DNA from: Coriobacteriia bacterium
GTDB taxonomy: Bacteria; Actinomycetota; Coriobacteriia; Anaerosomatales; Anaerosomataceae
NCBI GenBank assembly: GCA_016933785.1
Contig: JAFGAG010000013.1
Span: 1-54,202 of the forward strand
Length of the DNA stretch: 54,202 bases
Direction of reading: 5' to 3'
This document shows positions 24,153-33,245 of the stretch, in pieces. How positions within the stretch are numbered: position 1 is the first letter of the stretch; every line of letters begins with the position of its first letter. Made by a program: the position numbers and the translations under genes. The notes beneath the pieces are model-generated. The model searched no databases, was not told the origin of the DNA, and saw only the letters and a list, made by a program, of their open reading frames with translations.

Positions 24153-25454
24153 TCACTCACTCCCCTCTGCGCGCAGGTCGATGACGCGCTTCGCCTTGCC
24201 TTCTGATCGCTGTATGGACCTGGGTTCAACGAGCTTCACCGCGATGCTCACCGCAAGCGCGGATGCGATCTCCGCCGATACACGACCCCGGAGCCGCTCG
24301 AGCGTCTTCACCTCGTCGAAGTTGACCTCTGGGCTCACCTCGACATGGACCTCGACGTGGTCCATGCTCCCCTTCCGGGAGAGCACGACCTGATAGTACG
24401 GCGCGACACCGGGAATACCGAGGAGGACCTGCTCGATCTGGCTCGGGAAGACGTTGACACCCCGGATGATGAGCATATCGTCGGAGCGCCCGGTCACGCG
24501 CTCCAGACGGCGGAACGTACGCCCGCATGCGCACTCGCCCGGCACGATGCGGGAGATGTCGCGCGTGCGATAGCGCACCACCGGGATGCCCTCTTTGGTG
24601 AGCGTGGTGAAGACGACCTCCCCGCGCTCGCCGTCAGGCACCGGACGAAGCGTCTCGGTATCCACGATCTCGATGATGAAGTGATCCTCATTGACATGGA
24701 GTCCGCACTTGCACTCGCATTCGGCGGCGACGCCGGGACCGAGGACCTCTGAGAGGCCGTAGATGTCGATGGCGGTGATGTCGAACTGCCGCTCGATCTC
24801 AGTGCGGGTGTTCTCGCTCCAGGGCTCCGCGCCGAAGACCCCCGCCTTGAGGGAGAGCCCTGCCGGGTCGATACCCATGTCGCGAGCGGTCTCGGCGATG
24901 AGGAGCGCGTAGCTCGGGGTGCATGCCAGGATGGTCGTGCCGAAGTCCTTCATCACCTGGACCTGGCGCTTGGTGTTCCCCCCCGAGATCGGGATGGTCG
25001 CGCAGCCGAGACGTTCGGCTCCGTAGTGGGCGCCGAGGCCACCGGTGAACAGACCGTAGCCGTAAGCGATCTGCACCACGTCCTCGTCAGTGCCGCCGGC
25101 CGCGGCGATGGTGCGGGCCATGAGGTCGGCCCACCGGTCGAGATCCCCCGCCGTGTAGCCGACCACGGTCACCTGCCCGGTCGTCCCCGACGACGAGTGG
25201 AGGCGCACGATGTCTTTCATGGGCACGGCGAACATCCCATACGGGTAGCCAGCGCGCAGGTCGTCCTTGACGGTGAACGGGAACTCCGCAAGCTCCGCGA
25301 GCGAGTCCACGTGCGGAGAGACTCCCGCGTCGTCGAACTTCCGGCGGTAGGTCGGCACGTTCTCGTACACACGGGACAGCAGCGCGTTCAAGCGTTCGAG
25401 CTGCAGCGCATCCAGGCGCGCCCTGTCCATCGTCTCGTCGTGCGGCTGGAACAC
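24153..25454 (-). CDS. paaK: Phenylacetate-CoA ligase, copy 2
   Basis: A 433-aa PaaK-family ligase. AMP-binding loop SSSGTTG at 87-93, YGLSEVLGPG, CECKCGLH and CACGRT Zn-type cysteines, and DDMLIIRGVNVFPSQIE. It is clearly homologous to copy 1 along its length but differs at many positions around the substrate pocket (for example AYGYGLFTGGLGAHYG against LYGMFTGGWGMHYG), consistent with a different aryl or acyl substrate. GTG start at 25454 with a GAGAGG-type SD. Followed closely by the ACT gene. Confidence 0.9.
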   Translation of the reverse strand: MFQPHDETMDRARLDALQLERLNALLSRVYENVPTYRRKFDDAGVSPHVDSLAELAEFPFTVKDDLRAGYPYGMFAVPMKDIVRLHSSSGTTGQVTVVGYTAGDLDRWADLMARTIAAAGGTDEDVVQIAYGYGLFTGGLGAHYGAERLGCATIPISGGNTKRQVQVMKDFGTTILACTPSYALLIAETARDMGIDPAGLSLKAGVFGAEPWSENTRTEIERQFDITAIDIYGLSEVLGPGVAAECECKCGLHVNEDHFIIEIVDTETLRPVPDGERGEVVFTTLTKEGIPVVRYRTRDISRIVPGECACGRTFRRLERVTGRSDDMLIIRGVNVFPSQIEQVLLGIPGVAPYYQVVLSRKGSMDHVEVHVEVSPEVNFDEVKTLERLRGRVSAEIASALAVSIAVKLVEPRSIQRSEGKAKRVIDLRAEGSE

Positions 25455-25497
25455 CCGTACCCCTCTCCCCTGCTACCGGATACTCTTCGGACGACCC

Positions 25498-27366
25498 CTA
25501 CGGCGTAGCGGTGGCCGGCGCCGATGGCGTGGGCACTGGCGCCGTCATGATACCCACACGCACGACCTCCTCGGTCGGCCGGTAGACCGACTTGAACGAG
25601 TCGCGCCGCACCTCGGCGCCGCCCTTGGTCACCACGCGGGTGACCACGATCGTCCGCCCGGACACTCCCCGCTCGTCGATCACGCGCGTTCCCACGGGGA
25701 GGGTCGGGTCCTGGACCTCCCGTATGGGAGGGTCCACGAGATTGGTCCAGGGCCCGGTGTCGTATGACACCTCATACCCCGGATCGGTCCCATAGATCGA
25801 GATCGTCACACTCGAGTTCGTGTAGCCCGTCGCGATCAGGATCCAGTCGGGCGTGTCGTTCTGGAACTTGAAGTCGGGACCGCCCCATGAGACGGTCGCG
25901 TCACGGCCCTTGGGGTAGTGGCTGATGTACTGCGAGTGGTTGCGCCGTTCGACAACAGGCAGCCCCGAGAAGAAGACCGCGTTGAAGAGCGTCGTGTTGA
26001 CCTGGCAGATACCTCCACCGAGCTGCGGGACGAGCTTGCCGTTCACGATCGCGGGTGCTTCTTCGTATCCCTTGGCCGCCGTCCGTTCGCCGACCGTTCC
26101 GTTGAAGCTGAACGTCTCGCCGGGTGCGACCAGGGTGTTGTCGAGGGCGTCGGCAAGCGTGTGGATGTTGTTCACGCGCGGTTTGTTGGAGGCCGAGTAC
26201 TCGGTGGTGAAGGTGGATATCCGCTCAACGATGCCGAGTTGGCCCGCCTCTTCCGTAGTGAGATCCGCTTCCACTCGGCGCATGGTGAGTTCGGCGCGAC
26301 GCTCGGCGTCGCCCGTGAGCAACACCTCGAGTTTGGCGGTCAGGTCCACCGCATCGGCCACCAGACCGTCCTCGGCAGGCACGATCGTGACGGTTCCCGC
26401 CGAAGTGCTGAACGACGCGTTCTTGGCAGGTCTGCCGACCTCTGCGACCAGCGGCAGGATCGTCGCGGAAACCTCATCCGATGCGATATACGCCTCGAGA
26501 ACCGGCCCATCCGTGCCTTCCATCGAGCGGAAGTCGATCCAGCCCCCGATCGTCGAGGACTCGATCCTCCACGTCCTGTCTTCGTAGTAGAGCTCGAGTG
26601 CCGCCGAGACCATCCGGCGTGCCGCCTCATACGCGGCCTCCGAACGCGCCTCATCGATCGCGGGCGCGAGTTCGACGAGCTGGACCTCGGCGATACGTTC
26701 GTCACTCATGAAGGCATCGACAACGGCTCGCTGAGCGTCGTCGACATCCACCCCGCGCCCGTCGGCAGGTGGCACACGAGTCACTGACGCTCCGTCGACC
26801 ACGATTGCCGCATCCTGCGGGGGCTCCGCGACCGCGGCGTTGATGCGCTCGACGAGCTGCCGCACCGCCTCTTCATCACAGTCGAGCTCGAGTGGTATCG
26901 TCACTCCACCGAGAACGGCACGCGCGCGTTCGATCACGGCTTCGCCGAACCCGCCACGGCCCACGCCGTACGCCAGCTCGGCAAGACCGGTCGCGTCGAC
27001 CGAGAGCCCGACACTCTCCGCGCTCACGTCCCACCGCTCGCCCTCGACCGCCAGGCTCACGGGCGTCGCCGAACGCTCTGCGACAGTCGCGGCTATGGCG
27101 CCTGCTGCATCCGTGCGAGTCAGACCACCGACGTCGACCGGCCCGACCTGCACGCCTGCATGCACGCGGCCGCGCGTGATCGCGAGGTCCGCGACGGCCA
27201 CGCCGCCGATGATGACCAGAAGCACCGCGGTGATGACGAAGCCGATGCGCACTCCGCGAGGCCACGAGGCCATCCACCCAGGCACGTGCAACGCGCGCCG
27301 TGTGTCAGCGGAGCCGTGCCGCCCTCCGCGCGTGTGATGCGCGGGTGTCTGTTCTTCCTCAGTCAT
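25498..27366 (-). CDS. VanW-family membrane-anchored wall protein with peptidoglycan-binding-like and G5 domains
   Basis: A 622-aa protein. Basic cytoplasmic N-terminus, one membrane helix (about 40-62), two peptidoglycan-binding-4-like repeats, a VanW domain (about 420-540: FSFNGTVGERTAAKGY, QLGGGICQVNTTLFNA, ERRNHSQYISHYPKG) and a C-terminal G5-like domain. VanW proteins occur in some vancomycin-resistance clusters but their biochemical role is not known; no other van genes are here. Start uncertain: ATG at 27366 (chosen) or 27390, neither with a strong SD. Confidence 0.85.
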   Translation of the reverse strand: MTEEEQTPAHHTRGGRHGSADTRRALHVPGWMASWPRGVRIGFVITAVLLVIIGGVAVADLAITRGRVHAGVQVGPVDVGGLTRTDAAGAIAATVAERSATPVSLAVEGERWDVSAESVGLSVDATGLAELAYGVGRGGFGEAVIERARAVLGGVTIPLELDCDEEAVRQLVERINAAVAEPPQDAAIVVDGASVTRVPPADGRGVDVDDAQRAVVDAFMSDERIAEVQLVELAPAIDEARSEAAYEAARRMVSAALELYYEDRTWRIESSTIGGWIDFRSMEGTDGPVLEAYIASDEVSATILPLVAEVGRPAKNASFSTSAGTVTIVPAEDGLVADAVDLTAKLEVLLTGDAERRAELTMRRVEADLTTEEAGQLGIVERISTFTTEYSASNKPRVNNIHTLADALDNTLVAPGETFSFNGTVGERTAAKGYEEAPAIVNGKLVPQLGGGICQVNTTLFNAVFFSGLPVVERRNHSQYISHYPKGRDATVSWGGPDFKFQNDTPDWILIATGYTNSSVTISIYGTDPGYEVSYDTGPWTNLVDPPIREVQDPTLPVGTRVIDERGVSGRTIVVTRVVTKGGAEVRRDSFKSVYRPTEEVVRVGIMTAPVPTPSAPATATP

Positions 27367-27393
27367 CCCTGTCCCGAATCCCGAAGGCATCCC

Positions 27394-27461
27394 GGGGCCG
27401 CCAGGCCCCCGCTACGCACGGGTAGCAGCAAGAACGCCGCCACCCGTGACCAGCGATGATA
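27394..27461 (-). promoter_or_regulatory. Putative VanW-gene promoter and leader hairpin
   Basis: On the minus strand an extended -10 TGG TATCAT lies at 27456-27461, predicted start near 27449. The leader contains a GC hairpin, stem GGGGCC/GGCCCC at 27394-27409 with a 4-base loop. No good -35. The hairpin has no T-run, so it is not a convincing terminator for the upstream gene. Confidence 0.3.
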
Positions 27462-27504
27462 CCACGCGTGCGGCATAAGACGGCAGCATCGCGCGGGTCG
27501 ACGT

Positions 27505-30015
27505 TCAGCCGTTGGCGATCGCCTCGCGGACGGTCTCCACGTAGCGCTGCAGCAGGGCATCGGCAGCGGATCCGTCATCGCCCTCTGCATAGACATGCAC
27601 CAGCGCCTCGGTGGCGTGCGGCAGCACGAGTGCCCACCCCTTGGCGTCAGGGATCCGGACGCCCTCGATCACGTCGGCCTCGCCGATGCGTCCAAGCGCC
27701 GCCATCGAGCGCATCACCGCGCCCTTGCGGTCGAACGGGCAGAACACCGACTGCTCTCGCAGGTGGAACTCGGGAAGCCGTGCAACGACCTCGTCGAGAT
27801 CCAGCCCGTGGTGATCGAGCATCCGCAGGAGCGCGCCGAAGGACATGACAGCATCGTAGCCGGCGAGGAACTCGGGGAACACGAACCCGCCCCGCCGCGA
27901 GCCCGCGAATCCGATCGCCGGGTCGAGCGCTGCTGCCGACAGCGCGCGGCGCGACGTACCCGTGCGCCGCACGAACCGCCCCGCGTCACCGGCGATTCGC
28001 TCGACCGCCGTTGATGCGGTGACCGGCACCGCGATACCGCGGCCCTCGGCGGCTGTGGTCGTGGAGTTCGCCCACAGCCATACCATTGCGTGCAGTGCGG
28101 TGTCGTTGTCGAGAATGCGACCGGACGGGGTGACGAGCGTGATGCGCTCGGCTGTGGAGTCTATGAAGACACCGATATCAGCCTGGAACATGTCCACCGA
28201 ACGGGCGAGCCGATCGAGCAACGCTGAGCGCTCGCCATCGTTGACGGGTGAACGCTCGGAGTCGATATACGCGCGCAGTCCGATGACATCCACGTCCCAG
28301 TCGGCCGCGAGGGAGGGCAGCACGAACGACGCCGGGCTGAGACCCATGTCCACCACCGCCGTGCGGTGCCGCCTGACGGTCGTGCTGCCGTTGAGCGCGG
28401 CCGTGAGCCCGGTGGTGTAGTACTCGAGCGCGCGTGGCGGATACAGTATCTCCCCTATCTGATCGAAGAAAGCACGGCGGAACTCCTTGCGGAAGTAAAG
28501 CCGTTCGACCTTCTTCTCCTGCCCGGAAGACAGGTCGATACCCGCCGAGTCGTAGAAGTGGATCTCGATCGACTGCGGATCGCCGTCCGCTGCGCAGATG
28601 TGCACCCCTCCCGTCGCGCGCGTGTCGCGTGTGGTGAACCTGGTCACCGCAGGTGACGCGACACGGAGGTCGCGGACATGGCAGCCGGCGGAGTTCAGGC
28701 CTGCCGCGACCGCCCGCTTGACCATCCGGGCAGCACCGCTTGAGTCACGGCTCACGACCACGTGCGACTTGCTCGGCAACAGGCTCCCGAACGCCTGCGC
28801 CACATGCAGCGCGAGCTCAGGGGTCACATCGATGTTCACGAGCCCCGCGATGCCATCGCCACCGAAGAGCGCCCGAACGCCGCGCGACTCCCAGATCAGC
28901 GACGAACTCACCATCGCACCGGCGTCGATGCGCTTGAACGGGTAGACCTGTACGTCATTGGCGACTGCGGCTCCGTGGCCGACGACGCTCTCATCGCCGA
29001 TGACGGCCCCCTGTTCCACACGTGCGCCCGCGCGGATGTCGACGCTCCGGCACAACACCGCTCCGCGGACCTGGGAGTACTTCCCAACGAAAGAGTCGCC
29101 CCACACGATCGAGTATTCGATCTGCGCGTCGTAACCGACGAGGCAGTTGTCTCCGATCACGGTGTACGGGCCTATCTTGGCGCCCGCACGCACCGTCGTA
29201 TTGGCACCGATGACGACCTTCTCGGCGATCTCGGCGGTCGGATCGATGGAGGCACCCGCGCCGACCCAGACGTCGTTCTTGGTCCTGGATCCCGGAACAT
29301 GGAGCATCGCCTTGCCGTCCAGGATGTCGCGATGGACATCCACATAGCCCTCCAGACTGCCGACGTCGGCCCAGTAACCGTCGACGACACAGCCGTACAG
29401 CGGGTAGCCCTTGTCCATCAGGATCGGGAACAGGTCCGACGAGAAGTCGAACGGCATGTTCTCCGGGATGAAGTCGAAGACGAGCGGCTCGACTACGTAG
29501 ATGCCGGTGTTGATCGTGTCGCTGAAGACCTGTCCCCACGACGGCTTCTCCAGGAACCGCTCGATCCGACCGTCCTCATCGGTGATCACCACCCCGAACT
29601 CAAGAGGATCGGGGACACGCTTGAGTGCGATCGTGACCGCAGCTCCTTTGGCCTTGTGGAACTCGATGACCTCCGAGAGATCGATGTCGGTGAGCGCATC
29701 ACCCGAGATCACCACGAACGTCTCGGTGAGCGCCTCCGCCGCGTTCTTGACCGAACCTGCGGTCCCGAGCGGCGTCTCCTCGATGGCGTAGCTGATGTCC
29801 ATCCCCCACTCGTCGCCGTCACCGAAGTACGCCTCGATCACCTGCGGCATGAATGCGAGTGTGGCGACAACCTCCGTCATGCCGTGATGCTTCACGAGTC
29901 CGAGGATGTGCTGCATGACGGGTTGATTGACGATCGGGACCATGGGCTTTGGCCGTAGACTCGTGAGAGGCCGTAGGCGTGTGCCCTCTCCACCAGCCAT
30001 CACCACTGCCTTCAT
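27505..30015 (-). CDS. Sugar nucleotidyltransferase / hexapeptide repeat / degenerate phosphomannomutase-like fusion
   Basis: An 836-aa three-part protein. Residues about 1-235 are a GMP/NDP-sugar pyrophosphorylase domain ([31 protein letters not shown]). Residues about 250-350 are left-handed beta-helix hexapeptide repeats. The rest resembles a phosphoglucomutase/phosphomannomutase, but the phosphoserine motif TASHNP is absent ([12 protein letters not shown] in its place) and the metal loop DGDADR reads DSTAER, so this part is probably not catalytic. Likely makes an NDP-sugar for envelope glycans, with the mutase-like part regulatory or substrate-sensing. Similar fusions are known in cyanobacteria and other bacteria. 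The ATG overlaps the previous stop (ATGA). Confidence 0.85.
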   Translation of the reverse strand: MKAVVMAGGEGTRLRPLTSLRPKPMVPIVNQPVMQHILGLVKHHGMTEVVATLAFMPQVIEAYFGDGDEWGMDISYAIEETPLGTAGSVKNAAEALTETFVVISGDALTDIDLSEVIEFHKAKGAAVTIALKRVPDPLEFGVVITDEDGRIERFLEKPSWGQVFSDTINTGIYVVEPLVFDFIPENMPFDFSSDLFPILMDKGYPLYGCVVDGYWADVGSLEGYVDVHRDILDGKAMLHVPGSRTKNDVWVGAGASIDPTAEIAEKVVIGANTTVRAGAKIGPYTVIGDNCLVGYDAQIEYSIVWGDSFVGKYSQVRGAVLCRSVDIRAGARVEQGAVIGDESVVGHGAAVANDVQVYPFKRIDAGAMVSSSLIWESRGVRALFGGDGIAGLVNIDVTPELALHVAQAFGSLLPSKSHVVVSRDSSGAARMVKRAVAAGLNSAGCHVRDLRVASPAVTRFTTRDTRATGGVHICAADGDPQSIEIHFYDSAGIDLSSGQEKKVERLYFRKEFRRAFFDQIGEILYPPRALEYYTTGLTAALNGSTTVRRHRTAVVDMGLSPASFVLPSLAADWDVDVIGLRAYIDSERSPVNDGERSALLDRLARSVDMFQADIGVFIDSTAERITLVTPSGRILDNDTALHAMVWLWANSTTTAAEGRGIAVPVTASTAVERIAGDAGRFVRRTGTSRRALSAAALDPAIGFAGSRRGGFVFPEFLAGYDAVMSFGALLRMLDHHGLDLDEVVARLPEFHLREQSVFCPFDRKGAVMRSMAALGRIGEADVIEGVRIPDAKGWALVLPHATEALVHVYAEGDDGSAADALLQRYVETVREAIANG

Positions 30016-30677
30016 GCCGTACCGCCTCTCAGGGACTCCAGCGCTTCACGGCGGGCACGGACCGCCCGCACCGTGTACTGCGCTGCCGCGGAAAGCGACA
30101 GGATGATGCCCACGTACACGAAGTAGATGCCTGCCGCCGCGGATGACGAGCCGAATCCCGGAAGCCATCCGGTATCGATGACGCCGAGCCCGGAGACCTT
30201 AGGCCAGCCCGCGATGAGCGAGGAGAAGCCCGCGAGCAACACAGCCGTGGTCCACTTGCCCGCACGTGTCACCGGCAGCAAGACACCGTGATGTTCAAGC
30301 AGGTATGCGCCGTAGAGGAGATAAAGGTCACGCGCAAGCAGAACGGTCGGGATCCACAGCGGCAGCACGTCGATGAGGTAGAGGCCGACCACACCCGAGG
30401 CGAGCAGCAGCCGGTCGACGAGTGGGTCCACGATCTTGCCGAACTGCGTAACGGTGTTGGTTCGCCGGGCGATCTGACCGTCGATCCAGTCCGTGGACGC
30501 GGCGACCGCGTAGATGATGAACGCGACGAGACGTCCCCGCTCGTTCTGCGCGTCGACGAGTGCCGTGAAGAAGAAGGGCACAAGGATGAGACGCAGGATC
30601 GTGATCAGATTCGCTACCGAGTAGACCGTGTGGTGCACGACCTGTTCGTGAACGGGTGTTTCGTGTTCGTCTACCAC
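30012..30677 (-). CDS. CDP-alcohol phosphatidyltransferase family protein
   Basis: A 221-aa integral membrane enzyme. The family signature D-x2-DG-x2-AR-x8-G-x3-D-x3-D is complete ([10 protein letters not shown] at about 63-72, Asp84, Asp88). Such enzymes join a CDP-lipid to an alcohol such as glycerol-3-phosphate or inositol; the acceptor here is not evident, PgsA-type being the default guess. GTG at 30677 has AGGAGG 8 bases upstream and overlaps the end of corA by 7 bases. Confidence 0.88.
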   Translation of the reverse strand: MVDEHETPVHEQVVHHTVYSVANLITILRLILVPFFFTALVDAQNERGRLVAFIIYAVAASTDWIDGQIARRTNTVTQFGKIVDPLVDRLLLASGVVGLYLIDVLPLWIPTVLLARDLYLLYGAYLLEHHGVLLPVTRAGKWTTAVLLAGFSSLIAGWPKVSGLGVIDTGWLPGFGSSSAAAGIYFVYVGIILSLSAAAQYTVRAVRARREALESLRGGTA

Positions 30678-31624
30678 CAGTCTTTCCTCCTGAAGAAGAG
30701 AACCATCCAGACGGCGATCAGCGTCATCGCGGCGATGATGAGCCCGAACGACCATGAAGCCGCAGCCGGAGGCCACATGCCGTCCAAGACGTTCATCCCG
30801 TATATCCCCGAGATCAGGGTGAGCGGCATGAAGATCGTGGCGACCACCGTCAGCTGCTTCATGATCCCGTTCATTCGGTTGCTCTGCACCGACAGGAACA
30901 GGTCCATCGTCCCGTTGGCGACCTCCCGATACGTGTCGATCGTGTCCCCGAGCCGCGCGAGGTGGTCGCCGACATCGTCGAAGTACATGTACGCCTCCGG
31001 CTCGACGAACGCTTCAAGCCGTGCAAGACCTCTCACGGCCTCGCGCTCGGGGTTCACGATCCGGTGGAGCGCCACGAGCGCTCGCCTGGCTGCATAGAGC
31101 CGCTGCAGGTACTCCGGACGGGCATCGGCGAGCACCAGGTCCTCAATCTCCTCGAGCTCATCGGAGAGCGACTCCACCAACGGGAAGACCTCGTCGACTG
31201 CAGCGTCGAGGATGGCATGTGCCGTCCACTCGACCCCTCGCCGGAGCATGGTGTCCGCGTGTTCGATGACACGCGACAACGCGGGCACGTCCGAGCTATG
31301 CACGGTCACCAGGTGTTCCTCGGTGAGGAACATGTCGATCTCGTGCGTCACGACCCCGTCGCCGGTGATCATCTGCGGGAGCAGCCAGATCACGAAACTC
31401 AGGTCGTGATAGATGTCGAGCTTGGGGCGCTGCGGGAAGTGCAGGCAATCCTCTACCGCGAGCGGCGGCAACGGCACGCGAGCACTGACCGCCGCAAGAG
31501 CGCGCTCATCGGGATCGGCCACGTCGATCCATACGGGTCCGCTGACCCCGGCGGGCAGCGCATCCAGGCTGTCCGAACGTACGACGCCATCGGCGATCCA
31601 CCGGGCAGTGATACGCGCCGACAT
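30671..31624 (-). CDS. corA: CorA-family magnesium/cobalt transporter
   Basis: A 317-aa protein with a large cytoplasmic N-terminal domain and two C-terminal membrane helices. The signature YGMN follows the first helix. ATG at 31624 has GGAGG 10 bases upstream, with a GGGGGCCCCC palindrome between the SD and start that might occlude initiation. Two tryptophans and a basic stretch end the protein. Confidence 0.92.
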   Translation of the reverse strand: MSARITARWIADGVVRSDSLDALPAGVSGPVWIDVADPDERALAAVSARVPLPPLAVEDCLHFPQRPKLDIYHDLSFVIWLLPQMITGDGVVTHEIDMFLTEEHLVTVHSSDVPALSRVIEHADTMLRRGVEWTAHAILDAAVDEVFPLVESLSDELEEIEDLVLADARPEYLQRLYAARRALVALHRIVNPEREAVRGLARLEAFVEPEAYMYFDDVGDHLARLGDTIDTYREVANGTMDLFLSVQSNRMNGIMKQLTVVATIFMPLTLISGIYGMNVLDGMWPPAAASWSFGLIIAAMTLIAVWMVLFFRRKDWW

Positions 31625-31723
31625 CGGGGGCCCCCTCCTCGCGTTCGGACACGATAAGGATAGCAGAGCGGGTACTACCGGCACGCCCGTCCGGCGATGT
31701 CGCATGCGCGCCGGGCTGAGGCG

Positions 31724-33022
31724 CTACTCTCCCAGCGCGGCCTGACCGAGCCGCTTGGCCGCAAGGAACTCGTCGTAGGTGGCGGTGAACGTCTGGGAGC
31801 CGTCTGCCCCTGTCAGAACGTAATAGAGGTAGTTGGTCTCGGCCGGCTGTGCGGCGGCCTGCAGCGCGCGCAGTCCGGGATTGCTGATCGGTCCGACCGG
31901 AAGCCCGTCGTTGAGATAGGTGTTGTACGGCGTCTCCTGCTCGAGATCCTTGTTGGTGAGCGAGGTGGTGCCGTCGGGCATGGTGTACATCACCGTCGCG
32001 CACAGCTGCAACCTCATCGGTCTGGCAAGCCGGTTGTAGATGACCGATGACACCAGCGGAAACTCCTCTGGGAGCTGTGCCTCGCGCTCGAGGATCGATG
32101 CGATCGTGATGACATCGACCAGGTCAAGGTCGTGGGACTCGGCGTAGCTCAAGTCGAGGGTCGCAACCTGCGTGTCGAGGTGGTCGAGCATCATCTCGAC
32201 GATCTCGTGGGGGGGCGTGCCCACTTCGATGGAGTAGGTCGCCGGGAACAGGAACCCCTCGAGAGAGTCTCCGTACGCCCCCTCCAGGTACGGATGCCCG
32301 GCAACGAACTCCGGGGCTCCAGCGGTACACAGACGCATGATCTCCTCGGCGTCCACTCCTGCCCGTGCCGCCAGCCGGGCGGCTACCTGCTCGGCTGTGA
32401 AGCCCTCGGGGATGGTGACGTCCACGTATTCCGCCGACGGACCTATGAGCATGAGGTCGATGACATCCTCGTACGCCATGCCGGTGGCCAGATCGTACTC
32501 GCCTGCCCGGAGCTTGCCGTCCACGCCCATCTCCCTCACCCGGAAACGGAACGCCAGAGCGCTCTCGATCACGTTAAGATCGGCAAGTTGGCGAGCGATG
32601 GCCGCCGTGGTGCTGCCGGACTCGATCACCGTATGGACGGGCACACCGGGCGTCGCTTGGGCACGTGCAGCCGGCTCGTGCCCAAGCAGCTGAAAGATGC
32701 TGTAGCCGACGACACCGACTGCGACCACGAGCGCGAGACCGGAGATCACGATCACGGGGAGCCGATGGTTCGTGCGCGGTGGTCGTGCGCGGCCCGGACG
32801 GGGCGCCCTGGCCGTGTCCTGTCGAGCAGTCTGCGACCGCCGGGCCCTGGCCCGGGGAGCCGCCGCGCGATCGGTGCCTGAGGAGGACGTGGGCGCGGTG
32901 GCAGACGCGGTCCCGCGCGAACCGCGCGCACTCCGCCTGGCGCTGCGGCGGCGCTCGGAGCGGCGGCGCTCGGAAGCGCGCGCCCTATCGTCGATCCTGG
33001 AGTCGGACTCCCGGTCTACCAC
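31724..33022 (-). CDS. mltG: Endolytic transglycosylase MltG
   Basis: A 432-aa protein: a very Arg/Ser-rich cytoplasmic tail (about 1-85), a membrane helix (about 88-111), then a LysM-like and YceG domain. The catalytic Glu is Glu312 in IASILEREA; NDGLPVGPISNPGLRALQAA is the conserved C-terminal motif. It cuts nascent glycan strands and sets their length. GTG at 33022 has GGGAGG 4 bases upstream. Despite lying near comE/ruvX in some genomes, here it follows a divergent ABC-F gene. Confidence 0.9.
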   Translation of the reverse strand: MVDRESDSRIDDRARASERRRSERRRSARRSARGSRGTASATAPTSSSGTDRAAAPRARARRSQTARQDTARAPRPGRARPPRTNHRLPVIVISGLALVVAVGVVGYSIFQLLGHEPAARAQATPGVPVHTVIESGSTTAAIARQLADLNVIESALAFRFRVREMGVDGKLRAGEYDLATGMAYEDVIDLMLIGPSAEYVDVTIPEGFTAEQVAARLAARAGVDAEEIMRLCTAGAPEFVAGHPYLEGAYGDSLEGFLFPATYSIEVGTPPHEIVEMMLDHLDTQVATLDLSYAESHDLDLVDVITIASILEREAQLPEEFPLVSSVIYNRLARPMRLQLCATVMYTMPDGTTSLTNKDLEQETPYNTYLNDGLPVGPISNPGLRALQAAAQPAETNYLYYVLTGADGSQTFTATYDEFLAAKRLGQAALGE

Positions 33023-33053
33023 TCGACCTCCCGGCTCATGACGCAAGAAGCCC

Positions 33054-33069
33054 CGGACCCATGGGTCCG
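33054..33069. repeat. Perfect 16-bp palindrome in the mltG leader
   Basis: CGGACCCATGGGTCCG reads the same on both strands. It lies about 32 bases upstream of the mltG start and inside its predicted transcript, so it could be an operator or an RNA hairpin. No match to a known operator is recognised. Confidence 0.6.
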
Positions 33070-33137
33070 AGACCCCCGTACCGTGCCGACCACCCGGACC
33101 ACGATCGGCCAGAGCGGCAACGACTGTCACTCTGCGC

Positions 33138-33167
33138 AGTATACGGGCGTGCCGAGTACAGTGTCCA
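33138..33167 (-). promoter_or_regulatory. Putative mltG promoter
   Basis: Minus strand TGGACA at 33162-33167 and TATACT at 33138-33143 with an 18-base spacer. Predicted start is near 33131, giving a leader of about 108 bases that contains the 16-bp palindrome. Confidence 0.5.
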
Positions 33168-33199
33168 ACGCCCGCACGCGCGGTCTGTCGTGTAAGGTT

Positions 33200-33219
33200 G
33201 TGCCTCGAAACCGAGGCAC
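33200..33219. repeat. Perfect 8-bp inverted repeat upstream of the ABC-F gene
   Basis: GTGCCTCG and CGAGGCAC separated by AAAC. It lies 26 bases before the ABC-F GTG and does not include its SD. It could be an operator or a short leader hairpin; there is no T-run, so it is not a terminator. No convincing plus-strand promoter was identified in this 223-base divergent gap. Confidence 0.55.
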
Positions 33220-33245
33220 CCTACGTCTGGAATGAGGTCCGACGC

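Noticed and set aside
28762-29958. Plus-strand 398-codon frame opposite the nucleotidyltransferase
   Set aside because: Composition typical of an antisense shadow; the minus-strand gene has full family motifs.
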